This document shows, piece after piece, positions 52,463 through 60,939 of a DNA stretch of 64,000 nucleotides; the stretch's first letter is position 1; each line of letters begins with the position of its first letter. The stretch lies in NCBI GenBank assembly GCA_024228935.1, contig JAAESX010000320.1, forward strand, positions 1 through 64,000. Reading direction: 5' to 3'. The translations under genes were made by a program, and so were the position numbers. Under the pieces are notes generated by a model. It searched no databases. It had not been told where the DNA came from and was given only the letters and a program-made list of their open reading frames with translations. Source of the stretch: Pseudomonadota bacterium. GTDB lineage: Bacteria; Myxococcota_A; UBA796; CAJQPC01.

Positions 52463-53943
52463 TCGAGCGCTGCACAGCGCCGACTCGAGCTCGGGCGGAC
52501 GTGGTCGTCGTCGGCAGCGGCGCCGGCGGCTCGGCGTGCGCGGACCGGCTCTCCGCAGCCGGCCTGGACGTGCTCGTGCTCGAGATGGGCGAGCACGAGA
52601 CCCCCGACACGTTCACGCAGCGCGAGGAGGACATGCTCCCCCGCCTGTTCCAGGACGCTGGCGGCCGGACCACCGCCGACGGCGCCATCACCGTGATGCA
52701 GGGCAAGGGTGTCGGCGGCAGCACGCTCCACAACCTGAACCTGTGCAAGCGCGTGGACGACGCGCTGCTGGACCGCTGGTCCGAGAGCGTGTCCGGACTC
52801 GCCGAGCGGCTGAGGCGCGCCTACACGGCCGTGGAGAGCGACCTGGCGGTGTCCCAGGTGCCCGAGGCCCGACTCAACCGGAACAACCAGCTCTTCCGGG
52901 CTGGAGTCGAGGCGCTCGGCTGGGCGGGCGGGCCCCTGAAGCACAACCGCGTGGGCTGTATCGGCAGCGGATTCTGCGAGCTCGGCTGCGCGTACGACGC
53001 CAAGATGAACGCCTCGCGCGTCCTGCTGCCGCGGGCGATGGACCAGGGCGCCCGGGTCTGGAGCAACGTGCGGGTCGACCGGATCCGTACCCGGCTCGGG
53101 CGCGCTGTCGGCGTCTCCGGGCGGACCCGCGAGGGCCACCAGGTGGTCGTCGAGGCCGACGCCGTCGTCCTGTCGGCGAGCGCCACCGGCACACCCGCGC
53201 TGGCGCTGGCGAGCGGCGTGCCCGACCCACATCGGCAGATCGGGGGCCACCTCCGCATGCACCCCGGCGGCACGGTCGGAGCGGCCTTCGACGAGACCAT
53301 CGAGGCCTGGAAGGGCATCCCCCAGGCCTGGGAGTGCACCGAGCACCTGGATCCCCTCGATCCGGCCCGTCGGATCTGGATCGTCCCGGTGTTCGGCCAC
53401 CCCGTGACGACCGCCGCGATGCTGCCCGGCTTCGGCGCCGCCCACACCCAGCTCATGGCTCACTTCCCTCGCCTCGCCGCGTGCACGCCGATGCTGCACG
53501 ACCACTCCGAGGGGCGCGTCATCGCCGCACCCGATGGCCGGCCGATCCTGCGGTACCGCCTGGACGCTGGGGACCGACACGCGATGGGCGAGGGCCTCAA
53601 GGCCGGGGCCCGGATCTTCCTCGCCGCGGGCGCCCGACGCGCCGTCCTGCCGATGGCGCGCCCCGTCGAGGTCACGACCCGCGCGGAGCTCGACCGACTC
53701 GACCTCGACGTCCACCGCCTCGACCCGGCACTGGCGGCCGTCCACCCGATGGGCTCGATGCGCATGGGCGACGACCCGCGGCGGTCCGCCTGCGACGGCT
53801 GGGGCCGAGTCCGCGGGCAGCCCGGTCTGTGGGTGGCGGACGGGTCGCTGATGCCGACCTCGACCGGCGGCCCGCCGCAGCTGACCATCTACGCCCTCGG
53901 CAGGCTGGTCGGCGACGCGCTCGCTGCTGAGATGGGGGCCTGA
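52459..53943 (+). CDS. GMC family FAD-dependent oxidoreductase
   Basis: The 494-residue flavoprotein has the FAD-binding motif VVGSGAGGSACA near residue 17, the GMC signature QGKGVGGSTLHNLN near residue 83, and the C-terminal active-site segments HPMGSMRMG and TSTGGPPQLTIYALG. It oxidises an alcohol such as a sugar or sterol; the substrate cannot be told. No signal peptide is visible. Overlap with the Tat-signal gene suggests co-export as a complex. A C-type cytochrome partner, which such enzymes often use, is not adjacent. Confidence 0.92.
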   Translation: MIERCTAPTRARADVVVVGSGAGGSACADRLSAAGLDVLVLEMGEHETPDTFTQREEDMLPRLFQDAGGRTTADGAITVMQGKGVGGSTLHNLNLCKRVDDALLDRWSESVSGLAERLRRAYTAVESDLAVSQVPEARLNRNNQLFRAGVEALGWAGGPLKHNRVGCIGSGFCELGCAYDAKMNASRVLLPRAMDQGARVWSNVRVDRIRTRLGRAVGVSGRTREGHQVVVEADAVVLSASATGTPALALASGVPDPHRQIGGHLRMHPGGTVGAAFDETIEAWKGIPQAWECTEHLDPLDPARRIWIVPVFGHPVTTAAMLPGFGAAHTQLMAHFPRLAACTPMLHDHSEGRVIAAPDGRPILRYRLDAGDRHAMGEGLKAGARIFLAAGARRAVLPMARPVEVTTRAELDRLDLDVHRLDPALAAVHPMGSMRMGDDPRRSACDGWGRVRGQPGLWVADGSLMPTSTGGPPQLTIYALGRLVGDALAAEMGA

Positions 53944-53961
53944 TCGCGCCCGGGCTGTAGG

Positions 53962-56900
53962 ATGCGGGGGATGGTGCCGCGGAAGCTCGAACCCGGAAAG
54001 CGGATCGCGGGGATGACGCTGCAGTCCCGGCTGGGACGCGGCGGAAGCGCGACGGTCTACAAAGCGCTCGACGCGACCGGCCGGTCGGTCGCCCTGAAGG
54101 TGCGCGAGCGTGGCGAGCCGGCCCTGGACCGACGCTTCCTGCGCGAGTTCGAGTCGCTTCGACGGCTGCGGCTCCCCGGCGTCGTGTCCGTCTTCGAGGC
54201 CGGCATCGACAACGAGCACATCTGGTACTCGATGGAGGCGGTCGATGGGCAGCCCATCCGCCGGTACCTGCAGGCCGTCGACGACATGCAGACGCGAATC
54301 GAGCTGGCCTGCCTGCTCGGGAGCGAGCTGTGCGAGACGCTCGAGGGCGTCCATGCCGCGGGGTTCGTGCACCGCGACCTGAAGCCGAGCAATGTCCTCG
54401 TCACCGACGACAACACGGTCCAGCTCCTGGACTTCGGCGTCGTGCAGTGGTGGGCCGTGGGCGACTCGCTCACCGGAACGGGCGGCCTGGTCGGCACGCC
54501 CTCGTTCATGGCCCCCGAGCAGGTCGCCGGCATGCCGGTGTCGGGCAAGGCGGACATCTTCGCCATCGGCCTGATGCTCTACGAGGGGCTGGTCGGGCGA
54601 CGCTCTCGCCCGCCGACACCGCACGGCTGGTTGGTGGTCCAGGCGCTCGAGCGGCCCACGCCGCTGGTCGTGCGCGACCCGGAGATCCCGCGCAGCCTGT
54701 CCAGCCTCATCGACGCGTGCCTGTCGTTCGACCCGGCGGACCGACCGACCGCGTCCACGCTCCGGCGACTGCTCGTGGGCGTGCTCAAGGACACCACCCC
54801 CGCCGACTGGCCCGAGCCCCCCATCTTCGTCGGACGCGAGGCCGAGCTCGGCCGGCTCGAGCAGGCCACGGTCGGCAACGGCCCCCGCCTCGTCGTCGTG
54901 GAGGGCCGAACGGGCAGCGGACGGCGGCGCCTGGTCGAGCAGCTGCGCCGCAAGTGCGTCCTGCGCGGGATACGGACCGAGCGCGCCCGGTGCGGGCCGG
55001 ATGGACCCGGGGCCGCCATCGGCGCCTGGCTGACGTCGATCCTGTCGCTCCCGGACCGGGACGCCTGGCGCGGAAAGGTCGTCGGCGAGGACGCCCGCAC
55101 GCTCCTGCAGATGTGGCCCGAGCTCCCCCTCCACGGCCTGTCGGGACGCCACGACGTGCACGATGCCGCGACGCGCCGAGACGTCGTGAACGCCGCTGCC
55201 GACTGCTTCTTTCGGGCCTCGGAGGCGACGCCGGTGCTGCTCGTGCTCGAGGGCCTCGAGGACCTGGACAGCATCACCGCGCGCGTCCTGAACCAGATCA
55301 TGCCGCGGACCGATGGGCACCTGACCGTGGTCGCGACGCTGGACCGGCGCTTCGCGAACCGCCGCTGTGAGCGGCTCCTGTCCCGGCTGTCCTCGGGCTC
55401 CTTCATGCGGCTCGGCCCGCTGGATGCTGCCGCAGCGCGAGTGACGGCCGCGTCGCTGGCTCCGGACGGGACGGCCATCGACCTGGACGAGGCCTGCGAG
55501 CCCATCGCCGCTGTGCAGGCCGGCCTCGCCGCGCTCGCCCGGGTCCGCCGTGAGCCCTTCCACGACATCGATCAGGCGGCCGCCGAGCTCGCGATCATGC
55601 GGCATCCCCTCCCCCGCTCGGTGTTCAACGCCTGGCAGCCCGATGCCCAGCGTCTCATCGAGATGGGCTTCGCGACCCAGCGACGCGACGGCGTCCACAG
55701 CGCCGGGCCGAGCTTCCAGCGCGCGGCTCTGGCGGTGCTCAAGAACCGCGCGGAGACCCACGACCGCCTGGCCGGCGCCTGGGAACGAGCCGGTCAGGGC
55801 AGCCGACGCTGGCTGCACGTCGCCTGGCACCGCATGCGTGGCCGCACCGCCGTGGACGCCTGGGAGCCCGCCGTCCAGGCCGCCCTCGCCGCCGAGCGCT
55901 ACGGACGCTGGCGGACCGCGCGGAAGTGGCTCCTGCTGCTGGACTCGCTGAAACACGACCGGCGGACCCGCGCCTATCGTCGCCTTCGCTACAAGCTGGC
56001 GTGGTGCCGGGCACGGGTGGCCCTCGTGACCGACACCGAGCGGCCGCGACAGGACCTCGTCGACGCGGCCCGCGCGCGCCTGGTCACCGAGGCGGACCAC
56101 GCCCGGCAGGCGCTCCTGGACGCCGAGATGCTCTTGCGCCAGGGGATGCCGCAGGCAGCGCTCGACCACGCCGTCAGCCACGCCGCCCGGCACCTCGAGG
56201 CCTGTCCTCACGAGAGCTGCGCCCTGCTGCTCGCGGCCGGCCATGCGGAGCTCGACCTGGGGCGCCCGGACCGGGCGCTCGAGCAGGCGCTGACCGCCGA
56301 GGACGTGCTCGGCGCCTACACCTCGGTCCAGCCCGTCCTCCCCTTGGAGATCGCATCCCTGCGCGCGACAGCCCAGGTCGAGTCGGGAGCCCTCGCGGCT
56401 GGGCACGACGGTTGTCGCCGGGGGGTGTCGGAGTCGCGCACGCTGGGGCTCCCCGTCGTCGAGGCGAGGCTCTCCCAGTCGCTGGCGGCGGCTCTCCTCC
56501 AGCTGGGCCGCCGGAACGGGGCCGAGGCTGCTGCCAGGCGCGCCAAGACGCTGTTCACGGCCCACGGCGACGTGGCGGGCACCGCATCGGTCGACCTGCA
56601 GCTCGCCGCCATGGCGATCGACCGCGGCGAGGTGGCCGCCACACGGCGCCTGCTCGACCGCGCCGTCTCCACCACGGACAAGCTCCAGCTCCGCCGCCTC
56701 TTCCCGATGGCCGCGACCATCCGACTCGAGCTCGCCAGCCTCGAGGACGACCGCGAGGCCGCCGAGCGGGCACGGATCGACTACGGCGGGCTGCGCCTGA
56801 CCGACCCGGCGTGGGACGTCGCCGAGCTCCGGAACGCCCGGATCCGCGAGGACATAGACGCCGTCGAGCGGCTGGTCGCCTCGTGGCCTCACCACATGGG

Positions 56901-57288
56901 CTGGCGAGCGGCCTCGGCCCAGCTGGAACTCGCGCGGGCCCGGATGGTGGCAGGAGACAAGGACGGCGCCGCACGCGCGGTGACGCTGGGCCACAGCCTG
57001 GCGCGGCGCGACGGGCTCTCCGAGCTCGTGAACTACGCCCGACTCATCGCCGGCGCCATCGCACCCCGAGGAGCCAAGCGCTGGGACGAGCTGGTCAGCA
57101 GCGCGCTGCGGGCTCGCTGGGCCGAGCTCTTCCTGGGCGTGCTCGAGTTCGATGGTCGTCGGCGAGAGGCGCTCGGAGACAGGCGCGGCGCCAACGACCG
57201 GTACCGGACGCTCCACACACGCGCCGTGGACCTGGGCCACCGACCCTACGTGCGGGCGGCACAGCGGCTCGGTCACGCCCTCAAGTGA
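53962..57288 (+). CDS. Ser/Thr kinase fused to AAA-type ATPase-like and TPR regions
   Basis: The 1108-residue protein has a Hanks kinase domain (about 20-270) with LGRGGSATVYKA, ALKVRE, HRDLKPSNVLV, DFGVVQWW and APEQ. Next is a NACHT/AAA-like region (about 285-560) starting FVGREAELGRLEQA; its P-loop reads VVVEGRTGSGRRRL, in which the usual Lys is Arg. Residues 600-1108 are helical TPR-like repeats. The plan matches PknK-like and myxobacterial kinases that integrate signals through the TPR part. The start is either 53962 or 53971. There is no membrane helix, so it is cytoplasmic. Confidence 0.85.
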   Translation: MRGMVPRKLEPGKRIAGMTLQSRLGRGGSATVYKALDATGRSVALKVRERGEPALDRRFLREFESLRRLRLPGVVSVFEAGIDNEHIWYSMEAVDGQPIRRYLQAVDDMQTRIELACLLGSELCETLEGVHAAGFVHRDLKPSNVLVTDDNTVQLLDFGVVQWWAVGDSLTGTGGLVGTPSFMAPEQVAGMPVSGKADIFAIGLMLYEGLVGRRSRPPTPHGWLVVQALERPTPLVVRDPEIPRSLSSLIDACLSFDPADRPTASTLRRLLVGVLKDTTPADWPEPPIFVGREAELGRLEQATVGNGPRLVVVEGRTGSGRRRLVEQLRRKCVLRGIRTERARCGPDGPGAAIGAWLTSILSLPDRDAWRGKVVGEDARTLLQMWPELPLHGLSGRHDVHDAATRRDVVNAAADCFFRASEATPVLLVLEGLEDLDSITARVLNQIMPRTDGHLTVVATLDRRFANRRCERLLSRLSSGSFMRLGPLDAAAARVTAASLAPDGTAIDLDEACEPIAAVQAGLAALARVRREPFHDIDQAAAELAIMRHPLPRSVFNAWQPDAQRLIEMGFATQRRDGVHSAGPSFQRAALAVLKNRAETHDRLAGAWERAGQGSRRWLHVAWHRMRGRTAVDAWEPAVQAALAAERYGRWRTARKWLLLLDSLKHDRRTRAYRRLRYKLAWCRARVALVTDTERPRQDLVDAARARLVTEADHARQALLDAEMLLRQGMPQAALDHAVSHAARHLEACPHESCALLLAAGHAELDLGRPDRALEQALTAEDVLGAYTSVQPVLPLEIASLRATAQVESGALAAGHDGCRRGVSESRTLGLPVVEARLSQSLAAALLQLGRRNGAEAAARRAKTLFTAHGDVAGTASVDLQLAAMAIDRGEVAATRRLLDRAVSTTDKLQLRRLFPMAATIRLELASLEDDREAAERARIDYGGLRLTDPAWDVAELRNARIREDIDAVERLVASWPHHMGWRAASAQLELARARMVAGDKDGAARAVTLGHSLARRDGLSELVNYARLIAGAIAPRGAKRWDELVSSALRARWAELFLGVLEFDGRRREALGDRRGANDRYRTLHTRAVDLGHRPYVRAAQRLGHALK

Positions 57289-57850
57289 TGGGGCGGTAGA
57301 CCCTCCGGGCCGGGATGCTCAGCACCCGGTCCTCGTCAGCCAGCCACCCGGTCAGCCGCCCGCCGTAGACACACCCCGTGTCCAGGCCCATCGCCACGCG
57401 ACGGCCCCCCACGTCGTGCTGCACCAGGCCTCGCCGCGCGTCGTGGCCGTAGACGACACAGGCCGGCCCGGCCCACTGCTCGGTCCAAGGCGAGCCGGCG
57501 AACGTACGCATCGTGAGCGCCATCTCGCGCGTCGTGCCCAGGACGCCCTCGACGGGATGCAGCCCCGCGTGAACCACGATCCGCTCGCCGTCGTCGAGGA
57601 ACAGCGGCAGCCCCTGGAGCCAGACCCGCCGGTCGTCGTCGAGGTCCGTATGCGCCAGCTGCCAGGCGTCGTGGTTTCCGAGCACCGCCGCCAGTCCGTG
57701 CTCCTGGATGAGCGCCCAGACCCCGTCGGCGTCGGGCCCCTTGGAGAACAGGTCGCCCACCAGGACCACGCGCTCCGCATCGGCCTCGCGAATCAACTGC
57801 TCCAGCTCGTCGCTGCACCCGTGCACGTCGCCGACGTAGAGGGTGGACAC
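57281..57850 (-). CDS. Metallophosphatase (PP1/ApaH-like)
   Basis: The 189-residue protein has the metallophosphoesterase motifs GDVHG at residues 8-12, GDLFSKGP, LGNHDAW, then VHAGLHP and YGHDARRG. It resembles small bacterial Ser/Thr phosphatases and symmetrical Ap4A hydrolases (ApaH-like). Which substrate it uses is unknown. GTG start overlaps the end of the transporter gene (bases 57850-57852 shared), so the two are co-translated. Its 3' end overlaps the kinase gene by eight bases in convergent orientation. Confidence 0.9.
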   Translation of the reverse strand: MSTLYVGDVHGCSDELEQLIREADAERVVLVGDLFSKGPDADGVWALIQEHGLAAVLGNHDAWQLAHTDLDDDRRVWLQGLPLFLDDGERIVVHAGLHPVEGVLGTTREMALTMRTFAGSPWTEQWAGPACVVYGHDARRGLVQHDVGGRRVAMGLDTGCVYGGRLTGWLADEDRVLSIPARRVYRPIT

Positions 57851-59562
57851 TAAAGCTGCGCCGTAAACTCGGCCCTGCGGATGATGCCCACCGCGCGGTC
57901 GCCGATCTCCTCGAGATGGGTCAGCGCGTCGAGGAACGCCAGGCCCTCGCGCAGACCTCCCCCACCGGACTGGATGCGGTCGATGGTCTCGGCCCGCAGG
58001 AAGCCGCGCTGGCGATCGATCTCGTCCTCGAGCGCTTCGGCCTCGGCGGCCGTGCCCTCACCGCGCAGGTAGACGCCGGTGTAGTCGATTGACTTCCCGA
58101 CCAGCGCTCCGAAGCTCGACAGCTTCTCGAGCTCCTCGGCCGTGAACCGCTGCCCGCTGTCCCGAACGCGCCGGGTGATCCGGATCAGGGTCGCGACGTG
58201 GTCCGCGATGCGCTCGACGCGGTGCGTGTTGTGGATCAGCTCAGCGATCTTCCGGGACGCCTGGGCCGAGGTGGCGGCCCGCGCGCAGAACGACAGCGCC
58301 TGGATGATCTCGCGCTCGAGCTCGTCGATGTCCTCTTCGGACTGGAGTGTCTTCTTGACCAGCCCGCCCAGGTCCTCTTCGGGTCGCGAGAGCACCGTGA
58401 TGGCGTCGCGGAGCATCTCCGAGGTGATCTGCGTCATGTGCTCGAGCTCGCGACCAGCCAGGACCAGCGTGAGCTCGGGGGTCTCGACGATGTTCGTCGA
58501 GCCGGGCAGGTGTCGCAGGCCGAAGCCATGACCCTTGCCATCGTCCCCGTCCGGGACCCAGCGCACGACCAGCTTCGCCAGCGGGTCGACGAATCCGACC
58601 ATCAGCAGCATGTTCGTGATGTTGAACAGCGAGTGGAACGCCGCCAGGTGCGTGGTGATGGGCCCGGCGTCGCCCGTGCCGATGGACGCGTTCGGATCGC
58701 CGGGCACCAGCGCGTCCACCGCGGGCAGGAGCGCCACGTTCATCAACGCCAGCGCCCAGCCGACGCCCACGATGTTGAAGATCAGGTGCACCCGAGCCGC
58801 GCGGACCGCGTCCTTCGGAGCTCCGATGGCCGCCAGGTTCGCCGTGATGGTAGTGCCGATGTTCTCGCCGAGGACCATCGCTGCGGCCAGCTCGTACGGG
58901 AGCCAGCCCATCGCCGCGAGCGTCAGCGTGAGCGTCATCGTCGCGGACGAGGACTGCAGGACGACCGTCAGGAGCGTGCCCACCAGCACGAACATGACCG
59001 TGCTGAGGAAGCCGTGGCCGCCGAGCCGGGTCACCCACTCGAGATCCTCGGCGCTTCCGAGCTCCGGGACCGAGTCCTTCAGCAGCGCCAGGCCGATGAA
59101 CAACAGGCCGAAGCCGAGGAGCGCCTCGCCCCACTGGCGGACGCGAGCGCCTCGCAAGAACCCCATCGCGAAGCCGATGCCGACGGCGGGCAGCGCGAAC
59201 GCCGTGATCTTGACCTTGAAGCCGAGCAGCGCGACGAGCCAACCCGTGAGGGTGGTCCCGATGTTGGCGCCCATGATGACGCCGATGGCCTGCTTCAGCG
59301 TCAGCAGCCCCGCGGTGACGAAGCCGACGACCAGCACGGTCGTCGCGGACGACGACTGGACGACACAGGTGACGCCGAGCCCCGTGAGGATGGCGCTGAA
59401 GCGGTTCCGAGTGAGCGTGCTGAGCACGCTGCGCATCCGCTCGCCGGCGACCTTCTGCAAGGCCTCCGACATGACCTTCATGCCGTAGAGGAATACACCG
59501 AGCCCGCCGAGGAGCTCCAGGATGGTCAGGATGACGGGCACGGGCCGCTCGTAACGCCGCAT
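57850..59562 (-). CDS. Na+/phosphate symporter with PhoU-like tail (NptA/YjbB type)
   Basis: The 570-residue protein has two inverted-repeat membrane halves, each with the QSSSAT motif of Na/Pi transporters (TCVVQSSSATTV and TVVLQSSSATMT), plus GANIGTTLT and GENIGTTIT. The C-terminal 190 residues form a PhoU-like helical domain (RIADHVATLIRI, HLEEIGDRAVGIIRR). Such proteins move phosphate across the inner membrane, often outward. It is followed without a gap by a metallophosphatase. ATG at 59562. Confidence 0.92.
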   Translation of the reverse strand: MRRYERPVPVILTILELLGGLGVFLYGMKVMSEALQKVAGERMRSVLSTLTRNRFSAILTGLGVTCVVQSSSATTVLVVGFVTAGLLTLKQAIGVIMGANIGTTLTGWLVALLGFKVKITAFALPAVGIGFAMGFLRGARVRQWGEALLGFGLLFIGLALLKDSVPELGSAEDLEWVTRLGGHGFLSTVMFVLVGTLLTVVLQSSSATMTLTLTLAAMGWLPYELAAAMVLGENIGTTITANLAAIGAPKDAVRAARVHLIFNIVGVGWALALMNVALLPAVDALVPGDPNASIGTGDAGPITTHLAAFHSLFNITNMLLMVGFVDPLAKLVVRWVPDGDDGKGHGFGLRHLPGSTNIVETPELTLVLAGRELEHMTQITSEMLRDAITVLSRPEEDLGGLVKKTLQSEEDIDELEREIIQALSFCARAATSAQASRKIAELIHNTHRVERIADHVATLIRITRRVRDSGQRFTAEELEKLSSFGALVGKSIDYTGVYLRGEGTAAEAEALEDEIDRQRGFLRAETIDRIQSGGGGLREGLAFLDALTHLEEIGDRAVGIIRRAEFTAQL

Positions 59563-59655
59563 GACGCCGCGCTTCGTGACGATGGGATGGCACCTCGCCT
59601 GTCCTTCATGTCAGGAACGGGTTAAGAGCACGGCCTTTCCCACGGAGAACACACG

Positions 59656-60939
59656 ATGAACCTCTTCCTCCTCAGCTTCGCGCTGATCGCCTGCGGCGAC
59701 AAGGACCCCGTCACGGACAGCGGTGAGGCTGACGCCGACACCGATGCGGACGCCGACACCGACACCGACGCGGACACCGACGCCGAGACCGAGATCTACA
59801 AGGTCCAGACCGGCGTCTACACGGCCGGCGACGCCAGCGGCGACCCGCTCGGCGACGAGGTCACCGTCAGCGGTGTCGTCGTGGGCAGCGAGACGACCTA
59901 CGGCTTCTTCGTGAGCGACACGCTCGAGGGCCCCTGGCACGGCGTCTACGTCTACACCGGCTCGGGCCTGACCGCGGGCGTCAGCGCCGGCGACCAGGTC
60001 GAGGTGACCGGCACCGTCGAGGAGTACCTCGGCAGTGACAGCCCCGACACCATCACCGAGATCTGGCTCGCGGATGCGGCCGGCCTCAACGTGGTCGGCA
60101 CCGACGCTGCTCCCCCGCACGTCAACATCGTGACGACGGCCGACCTGGCCGACGACTCCATCGCCGAGGGCTACGAGAGCGTGCTCGTCCGCGTCGAGAC
60201 CGTGACCGTCGACGACGCAGACCGGGGCTACGGCGAGTTCTCGATCGACGACGGCGTCGTGGTCGACGACCTGTTCGAACCGACCACCCCGTACGACACC
60301 CTGTACGAGGGCGACACATTCGCCAGCCTCACGGGCGTCCTGTACTACAGCTTCGGCGCGTTCAAGATCGAGCCCCGCGACACCGACGACTACGGCGACC
60401 ACGCCTCGGACGGACCCAGCTGCGACGCCGATCTGTGCGTCGAGGACCTGACCGGCGGCGAGATCACGATCTCCGAGGTCATGATCAACCCGTACACCGG
60501 TGACGACAGCTACTGCGAGTACATCGAGGTCGTGAACACCACCTCGAGCACCATCGACCTGCAGCGCCTGGTCGTGGCCGACGACGACACGTCGACGGGC
60601 TCGGTGACGGACACGACCGTCGTGGCCGCCGGCGGCTACGCCGTCATCGCCAAGTCCGACTCCGCCACGTGGGCCACCGAGTGCGCTGTGCACGCCACGG
60701 TCTTCACGCCCGACGGTCACTACGGCACCGGCCCGAGCCTCGCGAACACGGGTGACCCCGTCATCCTGCGTACGCCGGACGGGATCGAGATCGACGCCAT
60801 CGCCGACTACGGCAGCCAGGACACCTGGCAGGTGGACCAGTACGGCGAGTGGTGCGAGTCCTCGACCGAGCTGGTCTCGGCCGACGGGGACACCGACTAC
60901 GGCACGCCCGGCTCGCCCAACGACGACTGCCCCGTCTGA
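59656..60939 (+). CDS. Asp-tethered lipoprotein with OB-fold-like and lamin-tail domains
   Basis: The 427-residue lipoprotein has lipobox Cys13, GDKD, and an (Asp-X) tether at residues 25-46. A beta domain follows (about 50-170; VTVSGVVVGSETTYGFFVSD, EVTGTVEEYLG), like the OB-fold that precedes surface nucleases but without nuclease motifs. A second beta region leads to a lamin-tail-type domain (about 270-425; ITISEVMINP, EYIEVVNTTSS, IDAIADYG). LTD domains occur on many bacterial surface proteins and may bind nucleic acid or membranes. Its last 43 bases overlap a convergent gene. Confidence 0.82.
   Translation: MNLFLLSFALIACGDKDPVTDSGEADADTDADADTDTDADTDAETEIYKVQTGVYTAGDASGDPLGDEVTVSGVVVGSETTYGFFVSDTLEGPWHGVYVYTGSGLTAGVSAGDQVEVTGTVEEYLGSDSPDTITEIWLADAAGLNVVGTDAAPPHVNIVTTADLADDSIAEGYESVLVRVETVTVDDADRGYGEFSIDDGVVVDDLFEPTTPYDTLYEGDTFASLTGVLYYSFGAFKIEPRDTDDYGDHASDGPSCDADLCVEDLTGGEITISEVMINPYTGDDSYCEYIEVVNTTSSTIDLQRLVVADDDTSTGSVTDTTVVAAGGYAVIAKSDSATWATECAVHATVFTPDGHYGTGPSLANTGDPVILRTPDGIEIDAIADYGSQDTWQVDQYGEWCESSTELVSADGDTDYGTPGSPNDDCPV
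59728..59793 (+). repeat. (Asp-X)n coding repeat
   Basis: Eleven X-acidic dipeptides (mostly Ala-Asp and Thr-Asp, last two with Glu) are encoded by GC-rich six-base units. The tract forms the tether of the OB/LTD lipoprotein and corresponds in position and context to those in the lipoproteins at 26265 and 30225. Confidence 0.82.

Noticed and set aside
52435..57276. A 1613-codon minus-strand frame
   Set aside because: It is antisense to the GMC and kinase-TPR genes, whose motifs are complete.
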